Assembly: GCA_022316685.1 (NCBI GenBank)
Contig: JAKJHU010001074.1
Coordinates: 1 to 64,000, forward strand
Direction: 5' to 3'
From: Progne subis subis
Taxonomy: Eukaryota; Chordata; Aves; Passeriformes; Hirundinidae
DNA length: 64,000 bases
Both the position numbers and the translations under genes were made by a program. The notes under the pieces are model-generated. The model was not told the origin of the DNA, made no database searches, and saw only the letters and a program-made list of their open reading frames with translations. Numbering within the stretch: position 1 is the first letter of the stretch; each line of letters starts with the position of its first letter. Positions 9,549 to 21,600 of the stretch are shown in pieces.

Positions 9549-9656
9549 TCATAGGATGATGCAGCATCTGCAGAAGCGCTGTCGGCTGCCGCCCACCGAG
9601 GGCGGGGGGGTCACGGGCGCGAAGTACGCGTGGACTTTGATGTTGGGCAGGTGGGT
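9549..9656 (-). CDS. FBXL20: FBXL20 exon 15 and stop
   Basis: Acceptor GTTCCAG on the minus strand. Encodes residues 402-436, [20 protein letters not shown] to RFCRCCIIL, then TGA. The last four residues form the prenylation motif. Confidence 0.97.
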   Translation of the reverse strand, partial: THLPNIKVHAYFAPVTPPPSVGGSRQRFCRCCIIL

Positions 9657-12600
9657 CTGGAACGGCAAAGGCGGGAGAGGAGTCAGGAGCAGCCCAAAGC
9701 CACAGGGAACCGGGAATGAGGCTCCTCCCGTCCCCTAACCGCGGGGAACTGCTGCAATCCCCCGTCCTTGGGAGCGCCCGAGTGTCGCCGAGACACACAA
9801 AGCAATCACGCGCAGACAGAAATCATTCGCAAGCAGAGGTTCTTCCAGCTTCTCCTGAGAGAGCGGAGAGAGAAGGAAGACTGCCTCTTTGTTTATTCTT
9901 TACTTTTTTATACATTTGTGGATCTGGCAGAAGATCGGCTTTTTGGGTTTCCACCCCTCAGCCTCAGTGGTCAGACCCACTGTCAGTTACAGTTGTTTTT
10001 CAGGTTAGAAATATGCAAACAAAGGACAAAGAATGAAAAACAAAGAGTTTGTTTATGTTACATCTATGGGAAAGGTAGAAAACTGCTCCTAAGATTGTAC
10101 AGCAACCAAAAGATCTGACTCCATTATGAATTTCAAGAAGGCTAATAAGAAAGCTCAGAAAAACCAGGGTAACACCCGAGGCCGGGCTTGGAGAAACCTG
10201 GGACAGGGGAAGGTCCTGCGGGAGCAGGGGTGGGATTGGATGGGCTTTCCCAGCCCAAACCACCCAAAGATCCCATCGTTTCAGGGTGTAACGTTACAGC
10301 CCCGTGTTCTCTTTGCACACAAAGTGTTATCGTTACTTTTCTTCTAGACCTGGACAAACGGACTCGGGAAGGGATCCTGGGAGGAAATTCCTGCCTGTGA
10401 GGGGGTGAGGCCCTGGCACGGGGAGCACAGAGCAGCTGTGGCTGCCCCTGGATCCCTGCAAGTGTCCAAGGCCAGGAGCAACCCAGGACAGCGCCGAGTG
10501 TCCGACCCAAACCACGGCAGGCTTCCATGATTCCAAATCCATCGCTGATGGTTCTCACAACTCTTTTTACCTTCATCCCCATGTGTTACCCTGGTTTTTC
10601 TGAGTTTTTTAAAGTCTTCTGAATCTTCATAAATGGAGTCAGATCTTTTTAGTTACTGTAGAATATTAGAGCAGTTTTCTACCTTTTTCCCACAAATGTA
10701 ACATAAACAAACACTTTGTTTTTCATTCTCTGTCCTTTGTTTGCATATTTCCAACCTGAAAACAACTGTAACTGACAATTGGTCTGGCCACTGAGGCTGA
10801 GGGGTGGAAACCCCAAAAAGCCAATCTTCTGCTAGACCACAAATGTATAAAAAGTAAAGAATAAACAAAGGGGTCTCTTCTCTCCGCTCTCTCGGCTGTG
10901 AGCTGGATCGGAAGGACCTCTGCCTGTGAAAATCTCTCATCTGCGTGTGACTGCTTTGCTGTGTCTCGGTGACACCCACGGATAAACCCTCCTGATCCCT
11001 ATGGATTCACCCTCCTGATCCCCATGGATAAACCCACCTGATCCCCATGGATAAACCCACCTGATCCCCATGGATAAACCCACCTGATCCCCATGGATAA
11101 ACCCTCCTGATCCCCATGGATAAACCCACCTGATCCCCATGGATAAACCCTCCTGATCCCCATGGATAAACCCACCTGATCCCTATGGATAAACCCACCT
11201 GATCCCCATGGATAAACCCACCTGATCCCCGTGGATAAACCCTCCTGATCCCCATGGATAAACCCACCTGATCCCCATGGATAAACCCACCTGATCCCCG
11301 TGGATAAACCCTCCTGATCCCTATGGATAAACCCACCTGATCCCCATGGATAAACCCACCTGATCCCCGTGGATAAACCCACCTGATCCCTATGGATAAA
11401 CCCACCTGATCCCTATGGATTCACCCTCCTGATCCCCATGGATAAACCCACCTGATCCCTATGGATAAACCCACCTGATCCCTATGGATTCACCCTCCTC
11501 CCCGTGGATTCACCCTCCTCCCCGTGGATTCACCCATCTCCCCGTGGATTCACCCATCTCCCCGTGGATTCACCCTCCTCTCCGTGGATTCACTCTCCTC
11601 CCCGTGGATTCACCCTCCTCTCCGTGGATTCACCCTCCTCCCCGTGGATTCACCCTCCTCCCCGTGGATTCACCCATCTCCCCGTGGATTCACCCATCTC
11701 CCCGTGGATTCACCCTCCTCCCCGTGGATTCACCCATCTCCCCGTGGATTCACCCTCCTCCCCGTGGATTCACCCTCCTCCCTGTGGATTCACCCTCCTC
11801 CCCGTGGATTCACCCATCTCCCCGTGGATTCACCCATCTCCCCGTGGATTCACCCATCTCCCCGTGGATTCACCCTCCTCCCCGTGGATTCACCCATCTC
11901 CCCGTGGATTCACCCTCCTCCCTGTGGATTCACCCATCTCCCCGTGGATTCACCCTCCTCCCCGTGGATTCACCCTCCTCCCCGTGGATTCACCCTCCTC
12001 CCCGTGGATTCACCCATCTCCCCGTGGATTCACCCTCCTCCCCGTGGATTCACCCTCCTCCCCGTGGATTCACCCTCCTCCCCGTGGATTCACTCTCCTC
12101 CCCGTGGATTCACCCTCCTCCCCGTGGATTCACCCTCCGGCCGCCGGCTCACCCTGAGTCTCTTGATGCCGGCCCGTGTGATCTGCTGGCAGTCGTACAG
12201 CTCGATCCTCTCCAGGCTGTGGCAGCTCTTGAGGTGCTCCAGGGAGGCGTCGGTGATCAGCGGGCAGTTGTCCAGCTCGATCACCTCCAGGCGGTCGTGG
12301 GCGCAGGCGCCGTTCCCCAGGTGCCGGATCCCGTCGTCCGTGATCAGCTCGCAGTGGGATAAACTCTGCGCCCCCCACAAACAGAGGGGTTTTAAACCCC
12401 AGCTCCTGACAGCTGCCCCCGAAGCTGGGGATGTTCAGGGCGGCTGTGGCGGGTCTGGCTTGGTTTGTGCTTGCTCCTCGTGCCGGAGTTACTGGGCTCC
12501 GCAGGGTTTCTGAGGAGTGATGTGGTTCTGAGGGGAAAACTTCCAGCTGGAAGGGGAGGATTTCCTCCCTGGGAGGTGGGGAGCACCTGGCACAGGGTGC

Positions 12601-15600
12601 CCAGAGCAGCTGTGGCCGCCCCTGGATCCCCTGGAAGTGTCCAAGGCCAGGCTGGATGGGGTTTGGAGCAGCCCATGGGAACAGGATGAGCTTTAGGGTC
12701 CCCTCTGTGCTCCCAGGGGAAGGCAGTTCTGGAAGCGGCACAGGAATTCCAGAACACCTGAGCTACCCAAACCCCACCTTTGGGACCCCTGTGGCCTCAC
12801 CCACCACGGGAAGGGTCCCAGCCCCGGCCCCAAGAAGCAGCAGGACTGCAATGCCCCCGGCTCAGTGTGGATTTTTGTGGGGATTCAGCTGGAAAGTCCT
12901 CGAGGAGGAAGCAGGGCCAGGAGCTGGAACTCATCCCAAGAACCCACATTCCCACGGGACAGGAGCCCTCATGGCACAAACCTGACAGAGACCAACTCCC
13001 CAGAGATCCAGCCCCAAAGGAAGGCGGCTTCCCAAAGGCACCGAGAATTCCAGCTCCTGCTCCACCCCGCAGCTTCCCCTCCCACAGCCGGCCCCACAGC
13101 TCCTGGGCGGGCAGATCCCACCGGGAATTCTGCTCCCAGGAAAATCCCCACACCCCTTTTCCCGTGAGGGGCCTGCTGTGGGATCACAAGAGGTTCCTCA
13201 GGGTCAGGAATTCTCCCAGCTGTGAAGCCAGGGAGTGTTTAAAATCTCTTTGTTTGGAGAAGGGAGATGCTGGAAGCGTTCCTTGGAATACTCACCAGGA
13301 CCTGCAGCCGTGGACAGTGGATGGAAAGCTGGATTAAGGTGCTGTCTGTTATCTGCAAAAGAAGGAAAAACATTTCCACGTTGGTGCCGGCCACAAGGAT
13401 TTGGGGTTTTATTTTTTGGGTTTTTTTTTCCTCCTGCCAAAGGGTTTTCCCTGATCCATGAGATTTCCTCCCAGCCCCTCAGGAACCCATCACAGAAAAC
13501 ATCTCCTGCCCTTGGAGAACTGGGGTGCAGAGGCATCACTGGATTGGTTTTAACTCCCTTAAGGAGCAGAAATCAGCTCCCAAATGTTCCTCCGGAAGGA
13601 CGAGGAGGGCTCAGGTTCCCTCCCAACATTTCAGGGATTGCCCAGCTCCTGCTTTTCTTCAGGAAATCCCACGCCAAGGTTCCTAAAACCCTCAGCTGAG
13701 CCTGGGATGGATTCGTGCCCTGGCTGTTTCCAGGGTTAATTCCCAGCCCCTTCCTGCCTGCCCTGGCGTCATTCCCTCTTTTTCCTCCCGAATTTCTGCC
13801 CAGGAAGCGCAGGACACCCAGGAATCACAATCCCATTTCCTTTGTCTCAGGCTCAATCCGTTTCCAAGGAGGGTTTTTTTGGAATTTTGGACGGGTGTTT
13901 TGTGGAATTTGGAGTCAGTTCCGCCCTTTTCCCTGTAAATGTTTCAGCCCAGTTTGATTTCAATCCCTCGAAATCGTTGCTGATCCACAATTTCCCCCCC
14001 ATGGCTTTCCAAATCAGGGCGAACTCCCATTATTTTTAATAAGCTAAGTTATTTTTCCTCTGGGATTTTCCATCCAAAATCTGGAATTTTTTTTTTTTTT
14101 TCCCCTCACAAATCCATTATTTGACCCGGCAGCTTTCACTATTAAATATTCCTTATTTACAGCACCGTTCCCATGGAATCCAAACCGAGGATAAAACCTC
14201 ATTCCCAACGTTTTCCTCTCCAAATTTTCCAGCGATTTTCCACACTGCTGCAGGAGAAAACAGCCCCAGGTGACATTTTCCTACCTGGACACACTCTTCC
14301 AGATCCATTTTTTCAAGCTCATGGCAATTCTAGGAATAAAGAGAATTCCAAACAGCCACAGTGAGTGTAAAGTCCAGACAGCAAATAGAAACATAAGGAA
14401 TATAAAAATAATAATAAAAAATACAAATATAATCAATTTAAATAATATAAATACATTATGCAGTTAAGTGTAAAGATAAATAGTATGCTAAATAGAAATA
14501 TTATGAATATAGAAACACAATAAATGGACATATAAACATAGAGGCATAAATATAAACAGAATAAGCACAAGTATTAACATAAACGCAAATCTAAAATCCA
14601 TGCTTACATATAAATACATAAAATATAGAACTATAATAGATATTATATAAAAATAGAAATATATTGAAATACAAATGGAATAAATATATTTACTATAAAT
14701 ACATTTATAGTAAGTATAAATTTACAGTAAATATAAATGGTATATTAAATATTAAATTTACAGTAAATATAAACAGCATGTTAAATAACGGTAACATAGC
14801 CATAAATACATGGAATTATAAACATATAAACACAAACACAACACACAACACACAAACAGAAACAGAAATATAAATTAACCACCACAAAGACAGTTTGCTT
14901 TAAAAATTAAGGGGCTCCTCCCCGGAATTTCACAAGCGGAAGGAAAGCTGAAGGAAAGTTTCTGACGGATAATTAATGGAATTTCACTCGTTTAAAGGGG
15001 TTTTTAATCATGGACAGTAAAAGGGAGTTGAATTTAGGGTCACCTGCAGAGAAACAGTGACGTTTATAACTGAAATATTTCACATTTCCTGCGGTTCGGA
15101 TGCAGCGTGCGAGCCGGGACGATGCCAAAAATCCCACAAACCCCCATTTTAGAACCTTGAGCTTCCACCCAGATTCCAAGTTATCCCAAACCTCTTGTTT
15201 TTGGGGTGTTTTTTTTGGGTTTTTTCCCCATGAAAAAAGAAGGCAAAGCAGGAGGGGAAGGAGCAGCAGGGCTCTTACCCTGGCCAGGGTGGTGAAGCCC
15301 ACGTCGGTCAGCTGGGAACACCTCGCCACTTCCAATATTCTGCAGGACACAAGCAGAGAGCCGCGGTGGAGCCCCAGAATCCCGGGAAAAGGTCGGGAAT
15401 GACCTCTGGGATCCAAAAACCCCTGCCCAGGGAGCGTCACCCGGAGCAGGGGACACGGGAGTGGCTCCAGCCAGGGATGCTCCACACCCTCCTGGAGCTG
15501 GGACCCGCAGGGGAAGGAATTCCTCCTCTGGAAGTTGGGTTGGGATTGGTCCTGGTGGAGTTTCTGCTCCTCGTCCTGGCACTGGGAACGTCTGGGAAGG

Positions 15601-18600
15601 GTTTGGGGGCATCCCCTGGCACCCCATGGAGGTGTTTGTATGGATTGGGGGGATATTTCCATGGGTTGGGGGAATATTTGTATGGATTGGGGGGTGTTTG
15701 TAAGGATTGGGAAAATATTTCCATGGATTGGGGAATATTTCCATGGACTGGGGGATATTTCCATGGATTGGGAGCTGTTTGTATGGATTGGGGGAAAGCA
15801 AAAACTCAGAGGGAAGGGTTCTGGAAAGAAAAAACTCTGAGGGAAAGGTTCTGGAAAGAAAAAACGCAGAGGGAAGGGTTCTGGAAAGAAAAAACTCAGA
15901 GGGAAAGGTTCTGGAAAGCAAAAACTCAGAGGGAAAGGTTCTGGAAAGAAAAACCTCAGAGGGAAAGGTTCTGGAAAGAAAAAACGCAGAGGAGAAAATT
16001 CTGGAAAGCAAAAATTCCTCTGGTTTGCACCCCAGAGACAGATCCCGGCATGGAAAAGGTGCAATTCCCAAAAAATCAGGCAGGTGAGCATGAGGAATTT
16101 AATATTTAAGGCCCCGATGGAAATGTTTGAAGCCTTTTAGGGTGAACTGCTCGTTCCTGGGGGAGTGGGGAAAAATCCTGGCAGCTCCTGCAGCTCCACA
16201 GGGGTTCCCTCCACAGTTTTAACCGATTTTTCTGCCTTTATAGGAAAAAAAAAAAAATAAAAAAATCCCCCACGTTCCTAAAGTTCCTTTTGTATTCCAC
16301 AGGATGGAGCTCAATCCTCTGTGGCTGAACATAAGCACAGGAACCACTGGAATCGATCTGGGATTTTACCTTTCTCTTTCCAACCTGCTTTCTGTGCACT
16401 TTGTACCCAAATTCCTTAAATGGGACATCCCAGGGAACAGCTGGGGTTTGTTTTTCCTTGGAAGACGGAGGTTGGATGTTGTTTGATGTCCCTGCTTTCC
16501 CCTGGATTTGATCCAAGGGCATTTGATGTCATTTCTTTGAGGCCACTTGGCTGTCAGGGTAATAAAAGTCGCTCTTTTCTGCACTTTTCCTGGATTTTAG
16601 CAACGTTTTCCCAAGGAAACTCATCCTAATAGAAATAAAATCTTAAAAAAAAACCCCAGGAAAACCAAAGCTGAGGCTGGGAGCCCACCCTGCCAGGCAG
16701 AGGGGAACTTTGCCCAAATTCCACCTGCTTCAAAACCACCAGGGAAAAAAAAAAATCTCTTCGGTCTCGTGATGGGAGGAAACATCGATAAAATGGGATT
16801 CTTTTTTTTTTTTCCCCCCCCAGTTCTCAAGACAGAAATAACCCAATCCCAAATTTCCTTCATGGACACACACGGAGCTTTGTGGGCATCACGCCGGGAG
16901 CTCTTTCAGCCGAGTTTAAACCCCAAAAATTCCGGTGGGGCGCGACTCAAAAATCGCCACCGCACGCACAAAGCTCGGGGATAAAAAAAAACTGGGACAA
17001 AAATTTGGGGGTGGAACGGCTCAAGACACCAGCTGGAGCCTGGTGCTGAAGGAAATCCTGGGAAAACTCACCGGAGGCGCGGGCAGTTCTGTCCCAGGGC
17101 GTTGAGGATGGCGTCGGTGATGTTGGAGCAGCCCGAGGCGCACAGGGACTGCAGCTTGTGGCAGCCCCTGCAGATGGTGATGAGCCCGTCATCCGTGATT
17201 TGCTGCCAAGGGAAACCACAACTGCCTCAATCCAGGCAGGATTTGCCCTCTCTCAGCTCCGAATTCCGGCTCAAAAAGAGTTATGGGAATGTTTCACTGG
17301 AGCAGAGGAGCGGGGATGAACGTCGCTGGGTTTGGGAATAGCGGGGAGGGATTGGAAGGGAAATGTTTTGGTGTTGGGTGAGGGATGGGGAAAGTGCTGG
17401 GATTCCGGCAGGGTTTTGCAATTCATGCTTGGAAAGACTCAGGGAGTGTGTCCATCCCTGGACAAGGAGTCCATCCAGCCCCCAGTGCCCAGGCACAGGA
17501 GGTCTGTCCATCCATCCATCATGCATCATCCATCCATCATCCATCCATCAACCATCCATCCATCATCCATCCATCCATTGTCCGTCCATCCATCATCCAT
17601 CCACCATCCATCCATCATCCATCCATCATCCATCCATCATCCATCCATCATCCATCCACCATCCATCCATCATACATCCATCAACCATCCATCCATCATC
17701 CATCCATCCATTGTCCGTCCATCCATCATCCATCCACCATCCATCCACCATCCATCCATCATCCATCCATCAACCATCCATCCATCATCCATCCATCCAT
17801 TGTCCGTCCATCCATCATCCGTCCATCCATCATCCATCCATCATCCATCCACCATCCATCCATCATCCATCCACCATCCATCCATCATCCATCCATCATC
17901 CATCCATCCACCATCCATCCATCATCCATCCATCATCCATCCATCATCCATCCATCCACCATCCATCCATCATCCATCCGTCATCCATCCATCATCCATC
18001 CACCATCCATCCATCATCCATCCACCATCCATCCACCATCCATCCAACATCCATCCAACATCCATCCATCATCCATCCACCATCCATCCATCATCCATCC
18101 ACCATCCATCCACCATCCATCCACCATCCATCCATCATCCATCCACCATCCATCCATCATCCATCCACCATCCATCATCCATCCATCCATTGTCCGTCCA
18201 TCCATCATCCATCCATCCATCATCTGTCCATCCATCATCCATCATCCATCCATTATCCATCCATCGTCCATCCATCCATGGATCAATCCATCATCCATCC
18301 ATCCTCCATCCGTCCATCCCCGTTGCTGTGTCAGGCTGTGCTTGCACACACACACGCACACACGCACACACGTGCAGTGCCCGTACCGATCCGGTTTTTG
18401 GCACAAACACACATTTTTGGCGCTGCCGAGCTGCCCGAGGGCCTCAGCTCCGCACGGGGACGAGAGCATCGCCCCAGGCTGACGGGAAGGATTTTCCAGC
18501 TCATCCCTCGGATGAGTTCAGAGTTCAGAGGTCAGCAGCCCTGAGGGGCTCAGCGTCCCCGAGGTGCCACTCACCAGGCAGGTCTGCAGGTTCAGCGTCA

Positions 18601-21600
18601 CCAGCTCGGGACAGTGGGCACCGATGAACTTGAGCGCCTCGTCCTCCAGCTGGAAGGGAAAGCACAGGGAACTGGGAGCACTGGGAGTCACAGCTGGGAA
18701 CTGGGAGCACTGGGAATCACAGCTGGGAACTGGGATTTCCTCGGGGAGCAGGGAAGCACAGCACAGGAACAACAGGACATGCCAGCTGTGCCCATTTCTG
18801 CTTTTCCAAAGCTCCAAACCCCTGATTTCCCATGCCCACACTTCCACTCCCACTTTCCCAGAGCTCCAAACCCCTGATTTCCCATGCCCACACTTCCATT
18901 CCCACCTTCCCAGAGCTCCAGTCCCCTGATTTCCCATGCCCACGTCCCATTCCCACTTTCCCAGAGCTCCAATCCCTGATTTCCCATGCCTACATTCCCA
19001 TTCCCCCTTTCCCAAAGCTCCAAACCCCTGATTTCCCATGCCCATGCTCCCATTCCCAGTTTCCCAAAGCTCCAAACCCCTGATTTCCCCTGCCCACGCT
19101 CCCATTCCCCCTTTCCCAGAGCCCCAATCCCTGATTTCCCCTGCCCACGCTCCCATTTCCCCTTTCCCAAAGCTCCAAACCCCTGATTTCCCCTGCCCAC
19201 GCTCCCATTCCCCCTTTCCCAGAGCTCCAAGCCCCTGATTTCCCCTGCCCATGCTCCCATTTCCCCTTTCCCAAAGCTCCAAACCCCTGATTTCCCCTGC
19301 CCACGCTCCCATTTCCCCTTTCCCAGAGCTCCAAACCCGATTTCCCATGCCCACGTCCCATTCCCCCTTTCCCAGAGCTCCAATCCCTGATTTCCCCTGC
19401 CCACGCTCCCGTTTCCCCTTTCCCAGAGCTCCAAGCCCTGATTTCCCACGCTCCCATTCCCCCTTTCCCAAAGCTCCCTGATTTCCCACGCTCCCATTCC
19501 CCCTTTCCCAAAGCTCCAAACCCCTGATTTCCCATGCCCACACTCCCGTTTCCCCTTTCCCAGAGCTCCAAGCCCTGCTTTCCCACGCTCCCACTCCCAC
19601 TTTCCCTGGGCCGTACCTGGGTGCAGCCCTTGAGGGACAGTGCCCGGAGCCCCCCGCAGCCCCGCACCAGCGCCTGGATCCCGTCCTTGGTCACTTGGTC
19701 GCACCAGGAGATGATGAGCTGTTCCAGCAGCGGGCATCCCTCGCTGGGGACACAGGGACACGCATGGAAACGCTCGCTGGCCTCGGGGAAAAACCCTGCT
19801 CCGAGCCAGGAGCTCCGAAATTCCCATTTCCGGCACTCCGAGAGCAAAGCTGCCCCGTGAAGGTTCCTGGTTTTTTGTTTTTTCCTCGCCGAGGTTGGGA
19901 TTAGAGCACGGGGAATGTGGGGTTTGTGTCAGGCTTGGGTGTTTATTGTTTTTTATCTATTTACAGGCTCACGAGCCGCGAGCTCTAAGTAGCAAGTCAG
20001 AGACACGAGGTAAAACGGAGAAATTCTCTGTCTCTACCGGGTCTTTTCAAGGACAATTATGAAATCCCACCCCAATTGTTTTTATTTTAAACCCGATAAC
20101 AAACCACTTGAGGTCTGCAATGCCGACTCCACCAACCAGTTACAGAAAACCACCGAAACCCACGAAGAAGAAGGATGGAGAAGGTGAAGAAGAAGGACTC
20201 AGACAATGCCCGAAGTCCTCCATCTTGACCCCCAGGTATTTCTATATCCTAAAACCCTCCAAAATCAACGTTTCCAGAATTCCAACGCTGCCCCACCCCA
20301 GAGGGGACACCGGGCAAAGGTGGTGGGAGGCTCTGTAGGGAATTCTGGAAGGATCTTAGAGCTCTTTTCCAGCACTAATAATTAAAATTCCACGGGGGAA
20401 ATCCCTCCTACCTCAGTGCTTTCAGGGACAGGTTGGTTATGGAGGTGCAGGAAGCCAAATCCAGGTGCCTGAGTTTGGAGCAGAACTTGCTGAGGTTGGT
20501 GCAGGTGCTGCAAGAGACACACGGGGACATTCCCGCAACGGAATCATCCCAGGCCGCAGAAATCCCGTGGGATGGGCAGGTCGGGGTGAGGATGGAGGTG
20601 GGAACCTGGCACAGGGTGCCCAGAGAAGCTGTGGCTGCCCCTGGGTCCCTGGAAGTGTCCAAGGCCGGGCTGGACAGGGTTTGGAAAGAGCTGGGATGGT
20701 CCAAGGCGTCCCTGCCCTGACAGGGGTGGGAATGGATGGGATTTTCCAACCCAAACCATTCCAGGATTCCATGGTGTCCTAGGGTAACTTTATGACACTT
20801 GTATCCCCAATCGTCTGTTCTGTTTGGACTCTGTATATTGAGTCCTGTGCCTTTAAGACTGGTTCTAAGAGCAAGGAGAAGCGTGGAGTTTGTTTTGAGA
20901 AAACTGCCTGACTCCTCCACATTCTTCTCCGGACGGTGTTCGGCGGAGGCTCGGAGAGACTGCAGGACAGAGATCTTTTTGCTTTTAGTTAGTTTCAGCT
21001 AGCTAGGGCAGAGAAGTTCCCTGGACTGTTTTTTTCTTTCTTTTTTCTTGGAACTGTTTAAACCTGCTCTGGACTGAAAACCCAGGGGAGCACTGGGGGC
21101 TGCACCTGCGGCCCACTGGGGCCTGGAGCTCGGCATTTTCCAGCAGCGCCGGAGGGACTGGGACTGAGGAGAGACTGAGAGAGAGCCGAGCTCCACCCAC
21201 GGCAAGGACTTTCTCAATTTGCCATCTCACTCCAGAACGAGAGGTTTTATTGTTTCATATTATTCATTCTTTATACTTGTATGCACTTTATTTGTTTAGT
21301 AAAATAGTTTTTTCCACTTTTCTCCACAAAGGTTTTTTTTCGGACTGGTTGGAGGGAGGGGCCACTTGGGTTTGCTTCCCAGAGGGATCCTATACAGGGG
21401 TTTTCCCCCAAATTTGTCTCCAAACCAGGACACATGGAAAACCCCCCCAGGCCCCCAAGCCTGGCTTTTTTTTGGCGCCCAGGGAAGAGTTTTACTCACG
21501 TGTCCGTGATCTTGGTACAGCCATTGAGGTTCAACACTTCGATGTTCCTGCAGTTCTGGGCAAAGGTCCTTGGGTAAAGGAAAGGGAAAACGTTGGATTT

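Noticed and set aside
9716..10118. Open frames of about 105-115 codons at 9716-10118 and similar at 22373-22609
   Set aside because: They fall inside or across the solo LTRs, which are non-coding.
17503..18627. Long His/Pro/Ser open frames (over 400 codons) in the ATCC array
   Set aside because: Stop-free only because the repeat lacks stops; open in all three + frames, no splice or start context, no domain.
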